From Mageeibacillus sp. UBA6976 (lineage in GTDB: Bacteria; Bacillota; Clostridia; Saccharofermentanales; Saccharofermentanaceae), in the NCBI GenBank assembly GCA_002450155.1, contig DJYO01000024.1, forward strand, positions 1-51,727: a stretch of DNA of 51,727 nt, given 5' to 3'. Position 1 is the first letter of the stretch, and every line of letters starts with the position of its first letter. The notes beneath the pieces were generated by a model. That model worked only from the letters and a program-made list of their open reading frames with translations. It did not search any database and was not told the DNA's origin. Made by a program: the position numbers and the translations under genes. Below are positions 8,313-17,481 of the stretch, in pieces.

Positions 8313-10160
8313 ATGGATATGAATGCTAACAGGATCTTTTTCAGGTCGGGGGCAATGTATGTGACTGTGCTTATCAGCTCAGCCATGGTATTCATTGTCC
8401 TGCTCGCTCTCCAGATCCTGTCCATTAATCCCGGGACTGTATATTTTATCGGCATTGCACTGATGTTCCTGTCCTTCCTGATGAACATCGCTCTGGATAA
8501 ATTCGGATTCTATGCATCCTTTGCCCTTAACTTCATTCAGTTTATGATATACACCTACGAGTATCTGGTGGCAGGCAATCAGTATGCTCCGGTCCTTATC
8601 GGCATGACCTTTGCGATAATGGTAATCGACCTTATCCTCCAGTATTACATCGTGCGTATAGCCAGCAGGATCTACGCCATCAAGAAGAGCAAGCAGGAGG
8701 AACGCGGCGCCAGGATCACCAAGGAACTCGAGGATGAGATGTTCTCCAGGACCAGTCTTATCGTAAGTCACGACAAGTCCGAAAAACAGGCAAAGATGAA
8801 CGAGGCCATAGGTGAGAATCTTGCAACATCCGTAGACCCCCTCACCACTCTCCCCAGCAAGGCCATGCTGACAGATAAGATAGACAGCCTCATAGCTGAA
8901 GACATGGCAAATATGCAGAGTGCCACTATCCCATCCAAGGCAGCAAGACACTTCCGCATAATCTATCTGGCATTAGACAGCTCTGATATGTTAAGCCGCG
9001 AACTGGGACGCAAGACCATGGATCTGTTCATACAGAATATGTCCCACCGTCTCCGCGAAGCGGCAGCCCCCAAGGATATAGTAGCCCGCGTGGTCAATGC
9101 AGAGTTCATCATATTTACAACCAGACCCATGACACTTGAAGACTGTTCTTCATATGCATCCCGTCTTGCTAAGGCATCACTTGCAGCCTTTGAAGGTGGC
9201 GGTGAGTCTATGGAGGTAAATATATCTTCAGGTATCGCCTGCTATCCGGAAGACGGAAGAAATGCAGGAGAGCTCATCGCCAAGGCTGAGGAGGCAATGA
9301 ATGCCGTTTACGGCGAGAGCGGCGTTATAGGCAATGTCTCAATGACGTCTTTTGCCTGGCAGACAGAGGCTCTCAGCAAGGGACATGCGCTCTTTGAGGG
9401 CAAGACCAGGGATGAGATAGCTATCATCTTTGAGAAAGCTATAACTGACGGGACCTTCCATATGGTGTACCAGCCCTTCTTTACCAAAGACAGGGAGCTC
9501 CGCGGTTTTGAGAGCTTCATGAGATTTGAGTCAGGAGATAGCCTTATCCCGCCTCCGTCATTTCTTGCTGCAGCAGAGGGCGCCAATTACCTTAAGCGCA
9601 TAGGCGATTTCTCTTTGGACAGGTCTCTGGGACTCCTTGCCAGGATAAACGGGATAAAGCCCGGCCTTCTTATGTCCATCAACATATCAACAGCCCAGCT
9701 TAAGGGAGATTTCTATTCCACACTGTCAAACAGCGTATCCAATTCCGGCTGCGATATTAACAATATAATCCTCGATATCCCTGAGGAAGGACTCTTTACA
9801 AACATAGAGGATATCAGATCTTCCATAGATAAGCTCCAGCAGTCTGGCGTAAAGCTTGCCTTGGATAATTTCGGCAGAGGTTATTCTTCCTTCAACACCA
9901 TACCCCTGCTCCCCATATCCCTTCTTAAGTTGGACGGTAATTTCACCAAGATGTTAGGATCTGATCCTAATACAAATATCCTTACTTCTTCCGTGATCTC
10001 TCTTATGCACGATATAGACATCAAGGTCTGTGCCACAGGCGTAGGTCTGGCAAGACAGTTCGAATCGCTGAAAACCAAAGACTGCGACCTGTTCCAGGGC
10101 AAATACCTGGGCGAGGCCATGACAGAAGATCAGATATTGGAATTTGTTAAGGGCGCCTGA
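8313..10160 (+). CDS. Membrane protein with degenerate GGDEF and degenerate EAL domains
   Basis: 615 aa from ATG 8313; a TTG at 8250 is an alternative start. About four or five N-terminal transmembrane segments (to about 125) are followed by a coiled stretch. The GGDEF-like domain (about 160-330) begins DPLTTLPSK, but the catalytic signature reads RVVNAEF instead of RxGGDEF. The EAL-like domain (about 365-610) has ESF for EAL, keeps the Asn of SINIS and the Lys of LKLD, has DNFGRGYSS instead of DDFGTGYSS, and has ATGVG instead of AEGVE. Key metal ligands and the general base are therefore lost, so neither synthesis nor hydrolysis of cyclic di-GMP is expected. A cyclic-di-GMP receptor or scaffold role is inferred. 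It is divergent from the ECF sigma operon. Confidence 0.85.
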   Translation: MDMNANRIFFRSGAMYVTVLISSAMVFIVLLALQILSINPGTVYFIGIALMFLSFLMNIALDKFGFYASFALNFIQFMIYTYEYLVAGNQYAPVLIGMTFAIMVIDLILQYYIVRIASRIYAIKKSKQEERGARITKELEDEMFSRTSLIVSHDKSEKQAKMNEAIGENLATSVDPLTTLPSKAMLTDKIDSLIAEDMANMQSATIPSKAARHFRIIYLALDSSDMLSRELGRKTMDLFIQNMSHRLREAAAPKDIVARVVNAEFIIFTTRPMTLEDCSSYASRLAKASLAAFEGGGESMEVNISSGIACYPEDGRNAGELIAKAEEAMNAVYGESGVIGNVSMTSFAWQTEALSKGHALFEGKTRDEIAIIFEKAITDGTFHMVYQPFFTKDRELRGFESFMRFESGDSLIPPPSFLAAAEGANYLKRIGDFSLDRSLGLLARINGIKPGLLMSINISTAQLKGDFYSTLSNSVSNSGCDINNIILDIPEEGLFTNIEDIRSSIDKLQQSGVKLALDNFGRGYSSFNTIPLLPISLLKLDGNFTKMLGSDPNTNILTSSVISLMHDIDIKVCATGVGLARQFESLKTKDCDLFQGKYLGEAMTEDQILEFVKGA

Positions 10161-10163
10161 TCC

Positions 10164-10988
10164 TCATCCGAAGAAATAAACGAAGCCCAATACATGGAGG
10201 ACTACGCCTGCAAGTACGAACAGGTGCCATACCATGTGGGAGAACTTGAATCTCTTTGAAGGGCCGAAGAAGATACCTACTGTGTAAACGATAACACCTG
10301 AGAATATAAGCCAGAAGCAAAGTCTTGTGCTATTGGTATAGAATTCCTTGATCCTGAAGATAAAGCTCCAACCCATGAGCGCATAGAGCAGATATGTAAA
10401 GCCCTTGCCGACTTTGTTATTGGGGTATGCCAAAGCAGTAACAAGAACGCCTGCCACAGCCATTGCAGCTTCAAGAGACCAGAGGACCGGGCCTGATACG
10501 GGACCCAGGAAATGGATGCAGACAGGAGTATATGCACCAAGGATAGCAAAATACGCTACTGATCTGTTGACCTTATCCATTATCCTCTTATGGGGAGTGC
10601 CATGCTTCATGAAGTGGTAGATGGTAGACAGCATAAGAGACAGTATCAGGGTAATTATGAATGCCGATATACCGATGACCGCCATAACTGTCGATGCCGT
10701 TGTGGCGCCCTCTGCTGAAGAAGCATCGATATATGTCTTGATAGCAGCATAGGGGAGCAGGCAGAGCAGATAGAGTGCAGGCACGCCCGCAGTAATGGAG
10801 TTGCCCACCTCTTCACCAAAGGTCATATATGTCTTCTGGAGACCACGCTTAACTGCGCGCTTGGAGCTCTGGAACCATGTCAGTTCCTTGAGGCCCTCAT
10901 CGAGCGGGTCTTCACCGGTTGCTGCGGCATGCTTCTTGTCGTCGCTGCCTGCAACGAAAGTCTTCCAGAATTTACTGTTCTTAGCCAT
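10164..10988 (-). CDS. Hemolysin III / PAQR-family membrane protein
   Basis: 274 aa with seven hydrophobic segments after a soluble N-terminus of about 70 residues. PAQR/hemolysin III motifs are visible: EEVGNSITAG at the first helix, SxxxSTIYHFMKHG, DKVNRSVAYFAILGAYTP and the final HMVWHLFVLAGVVLHVLG. These give the conserved Ser, Asp and three His that bind zinc in the family. The 70-residue cytoplasmic N-terminus is longer than in typical bacterial members. It is convergent with the GGDEF-EAL gene (3 nt between stops) and preceded by AGGAG. The family name comes from one reported haemolytic protein; the physiological role here is probably membrane lipid homeostasis. Confidence 0.88.
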   Translation of the reverse strand: MAKNSKFWKTFVAGSDDKKHAAATGEDPLDEGLKELTWFQSSKRAVKRGLQKTYMTFGEEVGNSITAGVPALYLLCLLPYAAIKTYIDASSAEGATTASTVMAVIGISAFIITLILSLMLSTIYHFMKHGTPHKRIMDKVNRSVAYFAILGAYTPVCIHFLGPVSGPVLWSLEAAMAVAGVLVTALAYPNNKVGKGFTYLLYALMGWSFIFRIKEFYTNSTRLCFWLIFSGVIVYTVGIFFGPSKRFKFSHMVWHLFVLAGVVLHVLGFVYFFG

Positions 10989-11055
10989 TATATAAGCTCC
11001 TCAAGCTGTAATAAACTTTATTATTTTACATAGAGACCGTGTTGTTTTCAACAGG

Positions 11056-11913
11056 TTAGTTATCCTTGGGCGGACCTAACGGTATCACGTCGTCCGAAGT
11101 GCCTGATGCAGGCGGAGGTCCAAGTTGTATAACATCACTATTGGTCTTGGGGGCACCCAAAGGGATCGCTTTGTCAGATGATCCCATGTTGATATTAGCT
11201 TTCCTTACCTGGGGACGGGGCTTCCTTTGTTCAGATATGTCGGTCTGTGCCCTCTTGCTCCTTGCCGCCTCCTTGGCGACTTCCTCGGGGGATGCGGCAG
11301 AGCTCGGTGCCTTGATAACGGTACCAAGCACTTCGGGCTCAGGCTTGTTCCTGAGATCCTCAGCCTTGGGCTTGCGCTCTATGGCAGGATCAGCCTCGGC
11401 AAAATCGGTGCGGGGTGCAAGCTGCTCTGCCAGATAGGCGTTCCTGTAGAATCTGGCTATCTTGAATAAAGCAAGCCAGATAAGAGCGAGGGGCAGGAGC
11501 CAGTAAGCAAGTCCTGCTGCGATCCTGTCGCCTGTAATTGCACTTGTTGCAGCAAAGGGTGCCTGAATCATGTCGTATATTCCCCTAAGCAGCATAGCAA
11601 AAAGAGAGGATACGATGTTTGCGCCATCTCCGCTTATAGCTTCGGGTGCCGGATAGAACCACTCGGGCAGATAGATCATAAAACCGTATACAGCAAGACC
11701 TATATTGATCCAGGTCTTCTTACGGTAAGCTCCGAAGATGGGAAGGAAGAATACAAAGAATAATGTGTACAGAACGCTCATGAGGATCTCAAATACAGTA
11801 AAGACCCTCGGCACTATCCCCTGGTATGTATAGTAGAGCGGCTTAAAGCAGACAAACATCAGAGCGCCTGCCACAAGTCCCAGGAATACACATGTAAAAT
11901 AGTCTCTTCGCAA
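11056..11913 (-). CDS. Membrane protein with Pro-rich repeat tail
   Basis: 285 aa, with a TTG start preceded by AGAAGG. Four hydrophobic segments lie in roughly residues 1-160. A charged cytoplasmic region of about 120 residues follows and ends in three repeats of the type (V/A)IPLG(A/P)PK, VIQLGPPP, VIPLGPPK. The tail resembles a short-motif docking region, but no known domain is recognised. It is followed downstream by the hemolysin III gene on the same strand (67 nt), which may be co-transcribed. Confidence 0.7.
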   Translation of the reverse strand: MRRDYFTCVFLGLVAGALMFVCFKPLYYTYQGIVPRVFTVFEILMSVLYTLFFVFFLPIFGAYRKKTWINIGLAVYGFMIYLPEWFYPAPEAISGDGANIVSSLFAMLLRGIYDMIQAPFAATSAITGDRIAAGLAYWLLPLALIWLALFKIARFYRNAYLAEQLAPRTDFAEADPAIERKPKAEDLRNKPEPEVLGTVIKAPSSAASPEEVAKEAARSKRAQTDISEQRKPRPQVRKANINMGSSDKAIPLGAPKTNSDVIQLGPPPASGTSDDVIPLGPPKDN

Positions 11914-11934
11914 GTTGTAAATACCTTCTGTTTA

Positions 11935-11970
11935 CTTAATAAGTAAGGTCAGTCCCCATGAGGACTGACC
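11935..11970 (-). terminator. Terminator of the GH3 gene
   Basis: A perfect 9-bp stem, GGTCAGTCC/GGACTGACC, with a 6-nt loop, followed on the minus strand by TTACTTATT. It lies 30 nt past the GH3 stop. Confidence 0.75.
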
Positions 11971-12000
11971 CTATTATAACATTAGTATCGATGTTGGGCT

Positions 12001-14799
12001 TTATCCTTGTGCTTCGTCCAGAGGTCTTAAGTACTTGATCCTGATACCGGTAACACAAACACCATTGCCGCCAAAGTGAACACGGTAGACATTGTTGCGG
12101 CTGTACATCATGCCGGTAAAATGGTGGCTAACCTCCTCGCCGTTGGTGCCGTTCCAGGTGATGACCACTAAAGGTATTGACTGGACATAAACGCTCATGG
12201 GGATCTGAGCCAGCTCTCCGAGCTCCGAAGATCCGATGAATTCCACATCGTAGATACCGGGCTTGGAAGCTGATATGCCGAATACTATATCCTTGCCTGC
12301 TCTTGTGTTTGCCGTAACAGGAATAAGGATCTCATCATCAAGATCGTAGTAGACATCTGCCTCAACATTGACGTCTTCGTCCTTGAAGGGATTATCTATC
12401 TCCTCTACCTTGGTATCCAAACCACAGAGTCTGTCCATTGCAGGAGTATTCATTGCAAAGCGCAGGATATTGGCAGCATTCCTCTGGAGCTCGGCTCTCG
12501 TTATGCGCTCGCCATCACCCTCAGTAAGAGCCTTGTAGCAGTCAGTCTCCAGAAGGTCTGATCTTTCTACATTGGCGCAGACCATGTAGATATCGTTCTG
12601 GGATCTGGCCATTACCGAGTGGGAGGTAAGATCGTATTCTGAAGAATCCTTGCCGTCCTTTGAGATGTTTGCCCACCAGTCAGTCATGACGATACCGTCA
12701 AAGCCCCACTGCTGCCTTAAGATCACTGTGTTCTGTTCGTAGTTATTGGCACTGTAAGGTCCGTTAATACGGTTGTAGGAACTCATGACAGATCTTGCCT
12801 TGCCCTCTCTTATTGCGATCTCGAAGGGGAGCAGATAGATCTCTCTTAACGCCCTTGATGAGAGGACCGAGTTCATCTCACGTCTCTTCTCCTCGCGATT
12901 GTTTGCACAAAGGTGCTTTATGGTGGGAGTAACTCCGCTCTTCTCAAGAGCAGCTACCTGAGCTTTGGCCATCCTGCCCGTAAGCACAGGATCCTCGGAG
13001 AAGTACTCAAAGTTTCTTCCGTTAAGAGGGTGTCTGTGTATATTGATCCCGGGACCCAGGAGTGAATCGATCTTATTTATGAGCATCTCGAGGCCCAGGA
13101 ATGTATAGAGCTCTTCTACGGCTTCAGGGTCAAATGTGGATGCCAGACAGGTTCCGTTAGGAAGAGAGAATGCCTTCTTGCCGGAATCTATCCTGAGGCC
13201 TGAAGGGCCGTCTGTGCAGCAGAGGGTCGGAATGCCCAATGCCTTGAGTTCTTTCGATACGCCTCCGAAGGCAGCTGCAGTACCTACTGTTACTTTAGGT
13301 GAGCCCATTCCCTCGCCTCTGATGATGAGGCTCAGGTCTTCGTCTGTTAACTGGGCAACGAAATCCTCCATGGTGGCTCTGCCGCACTTAACATCTGCAA
13401 GCTTAATGCCCTTATCACCGGTCTGAGGGATCTCCTGAGGGACTGATTCCATCCTGCGATCTAACACATCTTCTGTAGCAAGAGGTGTATCCTCGTAGTC
13501 TATCTCGTAGCCTGACCCTGCCTTGCGGGCGATCATCCTCCTGAAACTCTTGCGGGGAGCAAGAGCGCAGGTGAGACTTTCAAGAAGAGTCGTCTTATCT
13601 ATGGCAAAAGAGCCTATCTCATAGGCTTCGCTGACATTGCCTCCGACAGATAAGATATACTTGCCTTCTTCGAGTATAAGTCCTGTTCCAAGCCCTGCCC
13701 TGCCGTCGTCATCGAAGGATGCAAAATATCTGGCAGGTGCGGTGATCGTTACTGTCTCACTTGCTCCTGCAAGCAGCTCTCCGGTCTTGGCTGAACCTAT
13801 GAATACGATGGCAGGTTTGCTGAGCTTTCCGTCCGGGGCCTTAACAAATAATGTTACGACCTTGCGTCCGGTATAAGACCCTGTGTTGGTTACCTTAAGA
13901 CTGACCCTTACTTCGGAATCTGCATAAGAACAGGATATGTCGCTATATTCAAATGTGGTATAGGATCTGCCGGCAGCAAAGGGATACAGGACCTGGTCCG
14001 GGGCAAAGGTCTGGAAGTATCTGTAGCCTACAAAGATATCTTCCTCGTAGATATCCTCATACTTATCCTTATTGCCGAAATTGTTATTTGAAGGATAGGC
14101 CTCCAAGGTCTTTGCGATAGTATCAGGGAGGCACCCTGAAGGAGATACTTCACCCGATAAGACCTTGCCTACTGCCAGACCTCCGAACATGCCGCTCTGC
14201 CAGATGTAGAGAACGGACTTGATGCCAAATTTGGCAACAAATGCCATGTCTATGATATTGCCTACATTAAGAAGGACTACAGTCTTATCGAAAGCAGAGG
14301 ATACAACCCTGAGGAGCTCCTCCTCGCTATCTCTCAGATAGTAGGCGCCCTTGTCTGCCGTATTGTCACGGTCCTCGCCCGCAGTCCTTGCGATGATGAT
14401 CACGGCCACATCATTCCTTGACGAAAGCCTGCCGGCAAACTCCTCATCTACAGGCATCTCAGGCTGTGACCAGGGCTCCTGACCCCATCCGAATCCGGCC
14501 TCAAGGGGATTAGTCTTCTCCCACTCGTCGTAAGTATCCATGAGCTCTGTATCCAGGGTAATTCCGGGGCACGCCATAAGCCCTTCTCTTATGTCGTTTA
14601 CATGAGGAACATTGACCATACCGCCGGACCCTGTACCTGACTTATAGTAGTGGGTCTGCATCCTTCCGAAAAGAGCAACTCTGCTGCCCTTCTTGAGGGG
14701 CAGGACATTCTCCCTGTTCTCCAGCATAACGATGCCTTCAGCGGCAACATCTATACATGCCTTGCGGTATTTATTCCAGTCAAGAGTCTTAACAGCCAT
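12001..14799 (-). CDS. Glycoside hydrolase family 3 beta-glucosidase with inverted domain order
   Basis: 932 aa, no signal peptide, so cytoplasmic. The GH3 C-domain comes first: GIVMLENRENVLPL at about 22-35, then a fibronectin-III-like part. The TIM-barrel follows, with KHLCANNREEKRREMNS and the nucleophile Asp707 in GIVMTDWW. Canonical GH3 enzymes have the barrel first; this swapped order is known from beta-glucosidases of rumen clostridia such as Ruminococcus albus and Butyrivibrio fibrisolvens. It probably hydrolyses imported cellodextrins or related beta-glucosides; specificity cannot be read from the sequence. GGAGG precedes the ATG, and the gene is monocistronic with its own terminator. 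Confidence 0.92.
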   Translation of the reverse strand: MAVKTLDWNKYRKACIDVAAEGIVMLENRENVLPLKKGSRVALFGRMQTHYYKSGTGSGGMVNVPHVNDIREGLMACPGITLDTELMDTYDEWEKTNPLEAGFGWGQEPWSQPEMPVDEEFAGRLSSRNDVAVIIIARTAGEDRDNTADKGAYYLRDSEEELLRVVSSAFDKTVVLLNVGNIIDMAFVAKFGIKSVLYIWQSGMFGGLAVGKVLSGEVSPSGCLPDTIAKTLEAYPSNNNFGNKDKYEDIYEEDIFVGYRYFQTFAPDQVLYPFAAGRSYTTFEYSDISCSYADSEVRVSLKVTNTGSYTGRKVVTLFVKAPDGKLSKPAIVFIGSAKTGELLAGASETVTITAPARYFASFDDDGRAGLGTGLILEEGKYILSVGGNVSEAYEIGSFAIDKTTLLESLTCALAPRKSFRRMIARKAGSGYEIDYEDTPLATEDVLDRRMESVPQEIPQTGDKGIKLADVKCGRATMEDFVAQLTDEDLSLIIRGEGMGSPKVTVGTAAAFGGVSKELKALGIPTLCCTDGPSGLRIDSGKKAFSLPNGTCLASTFDPEAVEELYTFLGLEMLINKIDSLLGPGINIHRHPLNGRNFEYFSEDPVLTGRMAKAQVAALEKSGVTPTIKHLCANNREEKRREMNSVLSSRALREIYLLPFEIAIREGKARSVMSSYNRINGPYSANNYEQNTVILRQQWGFDGIVMTDWWANISKDGKDSSEYDLTSHSVMARSQNDIYMVCANVERSDLLETDCYKALTEGDGERITRAELQRNAANILRFAMNTPAMDRLCGLDTKVEEIDNPFKDEDVNVEADVYYDLDDEILIPVTANTRAGKDIVFGISASKPGIYDVEFIGSSELGELAQIPMSVYVQSIPLVVITWNGTNGEEVSHHFTGMMYSRNNVYRVHFGGNGVCVTGIRIKYLRPLDEAQG

Positions 14800-14925
14800 G
14801 ATCAGGTTCCTCCGAACTATCTTATATACGGATATATTACTTAATCTCAGGACAAAAGGGTTTACTAATAATTGTTTTTGTATAAGATTTAGTTCAAAAA
14901 ACCTGTGGCTTTACGAATTGTTAAC

Positions 14926-15888
14926 TTATTCTATGGGTACGTAGCCGCTGCGCTCTACTATTGCCTGTCCTTCAGGTGACAGCATAAAGTCTATAAGCCC
15001 GGTAACATTGGGATTAGTCTCTCCCCTGCGGTATATCGCATAGATATATTCCGTCGCAGGATATGTGCCATTTGCGATGCTGGTGATATCAGGTTCAACA
15101 CCGTCTACTGCGAGCATCTTAACACCGCCTTCTTTAAGCATTCCCGTAACATAGTATCTGAATGAGAATCCAATGGGAGATGCGCCTAAAGTCGTATAGT
15201 CAGCCCTGACAGGAATATCGCCCATCAGAGATTCAAGCGCAGTCTGAGAGCCGCTGCCTTCGTTCCTTCTTAATGCAGCGATGGGCATATTATCGCCTCC
15301 GACCTCGCTCCAGTTATCTATCTGTCCCGAATAGATCCCCCTTATCTGCTCTAATGTAAGACCATCTACCGGATTAGACGAATTAACGATAAAGACAAAG
15401 GCGTCCATCCCTATGGGAACCATCTCCAGCTCTACGCCCATCTCCTCAGCATATTTGATCTGCTCATCAGACGGAGCAGCGCATATGATGATGTCTGCAT
15501 CGCCCTCTGCTATTGCCTGATAAGCGCCCCTTGTATTTGTATACTGCATATAGCTTTCCGGAGCAAAACCCTCTCCGTCAAATACTACTGAATCCTCGGG
15601 ATATACGCTCTCCACAAATCCTGCATATACCGGCAGGAGAGCTGCCGCGCCGTCTATCCTCGGCAGCGTTCCTTCAAGGTCTTTTGCTTCCGGGACCGAG
15701 GAGATATGCCCTGTTCCTGCGAACGGCACATAGTCTTTGACCTCGACGCTCATGGCCTGCATGCCGGGAGTGTGGTGACTTATGACTTTCTTTACAAAGG
15801 CTTCGTAAAACCAGATGTTGATACCTGCAAAGCACAATACTGCCAAGGCAAGTATGGCTATCTGCCATGCTAATTTCTTCTTATCCAT
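14926..15888 (-). CDS. PstS-like membrane-anchored substrate-binding protein
   Basis: 320 aa from MDKKKLAWQIAIL (GGGGA 6 nt upstream). It has an N-terminal transmembrane anchor (about 8-30) rather than a lipobox. A type II periplasmic-binding domain of the PstS kind follows: PRIDGAAALLPVYAGFVE (family pattern DGSxxxxP), IRGIYSGQIDNWSEVGG and RRNEGSGSQTALES. The GSGSQT segment aligns with the phosphate-binding loop of PstS. No pst permease or ATPase is nearby. It is the last gene of a four-gene operon with an XRE regulator and two small membrane proteins, so a sensing or scavenging role separate from the Pst importer is inferred. Confidence 0.82.
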   Translation of the reverse strand: MDKKKLAWQIAILALAVLCFAGINIWFYEAFVKKVISHHTPGMQAMSVEVKDYVPFAGTGHISSVPEAKDLEGTLPRIDGAAALLPVYAGFVESVYPEDSVVFDGEGFAPESYMQYTNTRGAYQAIAEGDADIIICAAPSDEQIKYAEEMGVELEMVPIGMDAFVFIVNSSNPVDGLTLEQIRGIYSGQIDNWSEVGGDNMPIAALRRNEGSGSQTALESLMGDIPVRADYTTLGASPIGFSFRYYVTGMLKEGGVKMLAVDGVEPDITSIANGTYPATEYIYAIYRRGETNPNVTGLIDFMLSPEGQAIVERSGYVPIE

Positions 15889-15890
15889 AT

Positions 15891-16028
15891 CTATCCCCAG
15901 TTTGCGACCATCTCTACTATTGATATGCTCTTCCATAAATGAATGCCGTAGGTAACAAATGACGCTGTGGCGATAAGGCAGAGAGCTAATGTCGCTATCA
16001 GCAGAATATAAAATGTCTTATCCTTCAT
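15891..16028 (-). CDS. Small single-pass membrane protein (45 aa)
   Basis: Starts MKDKTFYILLIATLALCLI behind GAGG and is almost entirely one transmembrane helix with a short tail (YGIHLWKSISIVEMVANWG). It lies 8 nt after the preceding gene and 2 nt before the PstS-like gene, so it is tightly coupled in the operon. Function unknown; it may partner the PstS-like anchor. Confidence 0.65.
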   Translation of the reverse strand: MKDKTFYILLIATLALCLIATASFVTYGIHLWKSISIVEMVANWG

Positions 16029-16036
16029 GTCATACC

Positions 16037-16258
16037 TCACATATGAGCTACTGCCAGGGCAAGGAATCCTATCACGATCCCAACTACGCACAGGAATCCG
16101 ATCAATATGCCGCCAAATACGATCATGGCTATAAATGGCAGGTCTGACTTATTCTCCCTGTTCCGCTTCCTTGCGTTTATGATGCCTGTTACGAGAAGGG
16201 TAATTCCCAAAACGGCCGGTACTCCCAATATAAGTGCCCATAGAACTGCATAGTCCAT
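16037..16258 (-). CDS. Small two-helix membrane protein (73 aa)
   Basis: Two hydrophobic segments (about 3-26 and 42-70) flank a basic loop NARKRNRENKSD. Its ATG lies 1 nt past the stop of the XRE gene, indicating translational coupling. No family is recognised. Confidence 0.7.
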   Translation of the reverse strand: MDYAVLWALILGVPAVLGITLLVTGIINARKRNRENKSDLPFIAMIVFGGILIGFLCVVGIVIGFLALAVAHM

Positions 16259-16259
16259 A

Positions 16260-16712
16260 TTATTTATCCCCCAATGAATCTCTGTATTCTTCTACTTCTT
16301 TCCTGTCAAAGGAAGACATGAGCCTGCAGTCGTTACTGTCCAGCAGTCTGTAGTGCCCGGACACAACGTTCTGCTGAATGACGTAGCCTCCCTTACTGCT
16401 TATCCTGCGCCACCAGATCTTACCTCCCATCGTGGGCGGATACTTAACATCCCTGTGACCGAAAGCTATAGCCCGTATGATGTCCGATGCTTCGCCTCCG
16501 AAAGCGTTCTGTACTATCTCGCTCTTATCGAAGATCGAAGCTGCCAGAGCTGCTTCTGACCAGGAGAGCCTGCGCCTTCCCTTCTCTGTTTCCACCAGAC
16601 TCTTCTTGGATATGCCGAGAATGTCGCACATCGTCTCCTGGGTTAAGCCGTACTCTGTTCTTATGAGCTTGATCTTGGCGCTCATCATGTTTGTAAACTC
16701 TTCTTGTGTCAT
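16260..16712 (-). CDS. XRE-family helix-turn-helix regulator of the PstS-like cassette
   Basis: 150 aa. The HTH lies at about 11-65 (IKLIRTEYGLTQETMCDIL, then GISKKSLVETEKGRR). The C-terminal 80 residues (GGKIWWRRISSKGGYVIQQN, HYRLLDSNDCRLMSSF) look like a small beta domain. The start is ambiguous: the ATG at 16712 has no ribosome site but sits 6 nt after a -10 box (leaderless), while MM at 16688-16685 follows a weak AAGAAGAG. A GTGTAA-TT-TTACAC inverted repeat overlaps the -10, so it probably represses its own operon. Confidence 0.82.
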   Translation of the reverse strand: MTQEEFTNMMSAKIKLIRTEYGLTQETMCDILGISKKSLVETEKGRRRLSWSEAALAASIFDKSEIVQNAFGGEASDIIRAIAFGHRDVKYPPTMGGKIWWRRISSKGGYVIQQNVVSGHYRLLDSNDCRLMSSFDRKEVEEYRDSLGDK

Positions 16713-16713
16713 G

Positions 16714-16746
16714 GTGTAATTTTACACTTTTTGTAAATTTATTCAA
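16714..16746 (-). promoter_or_regulatory. Promoter with overlapping operator-like inverted repeat, XRE/PstS-like operon
   Basis: On the minus strand TTGAAT (16741-16746), 16 nt, TAAAAT (16719-16724), then 6 nt to the ATG. The inverted repeat GTGTAA/TTACAC (16714-16727) covers the -10 box, a good position for autorepression. Confidence 0.6.
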
Positions 16747-16772
16747 CTTATGTGTCTGGCAAAAGTGTGGCA

Positions 16773-16799
16773 GAAAAAGAGGGCTGCACAAGGCAGCCC
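16773..16799 (-). terminator. Terminator of the 16823-17338 gene
   Basis: Stem GGGCTGC/GCAGCCC with a 5-nt loop, followed on the minus strand by TCTTTTTCT. Confidence 0.8.
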
Positions 16800-16822
16800 C
16801 CCCAAACCTTACTATAAGGTGA

Positions 16823-17338
16823 TCATGTGTCTTTAGGCGGCCCGCCCAGCCCTACAGCCCTTACGACCAGTGGTGATATGAGCACTGCGAGCACGTAGCT
16901 GATGATGATCGAAGGGATAACAAGAGGAGCCCAGGAAGAAAGCCACATCGGTATAAAAGGCGGCATATCGCCGGGTATCCTGGCTCTTGCCTGGATAACG
17001 TTTATAAGACTTACAACAAGGCTTACGATCAGGGAGCTGCCTACTGCAAGAGGAATAGAGTTCAGGAGAGTAAACCTGATCCCCGGGGGAGTTGCTCCCG
17101 CTTTAGTTGCAAGTGCCATGCCGAGTCTCCCCAATGGCAAAAACAGTACTGTCAGCACCCCGACTACTATGGATTCCAGGATATTTAGAGCATACATAAT
17201 GGCGGCAGGCGAATGCTCAAGAGCTTCTTCGGACATGCCCCGGCGGACAAATAACGTTGCGATTATGCCCATGACAAGAGAGATCAATACTGCCATGATG
17301 ATACTAACTGTGCGTTCCTTGCGCTTGATATCCTTCAT
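16823..17338 (-). CDS. Four-helix membrane protein of unknown function
   Basis: 171 aa from MKDIKRKERTVS; the open frame extends 25 codons upstream without a ribosome site, and an AAAGGA lies 12 nt before this ATG. Four hydrophobic segments are visible (about 12-32, 48-72, 90-115, 135-165). No domain is recognised. It is monocistronic, with its own terminator. Confidence 0.6.
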   Translation of the reverse strand: MKDIKRKERTVSIIMAVLISLVMGIIATLFVRRGMSEEALEHSPAAIMYALNILESIVVGVLTVLFLPLGRLGMALATKAGATPPGIRFTLLNSIPLAVGSSLIVSLVVSLINVIQARARIPGDMPPFIPMWLSSWAPLVIPSIIISYVLAVLISPLVVRAVGLGGPPKDT

Positions 17339-17481
17339 AATGAGAACAGGTCCTTTGTAAAAACTAGCAGGCAGAACATATTGACGGCCCTCTATGTAAA
17401 TTCTATAGTACAATCTCTCATCGTTGCCAAAGTAATATTTATGAATTTAGCGTGGCTCTAATGTGCAGTTTTCACATAGCC

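Noticed and set aside
8379..8951. 190-aa minus-strand ORF
   Set aside because: Antisense to the GGDEF-EAL gene; composition is that of a shadow frame.
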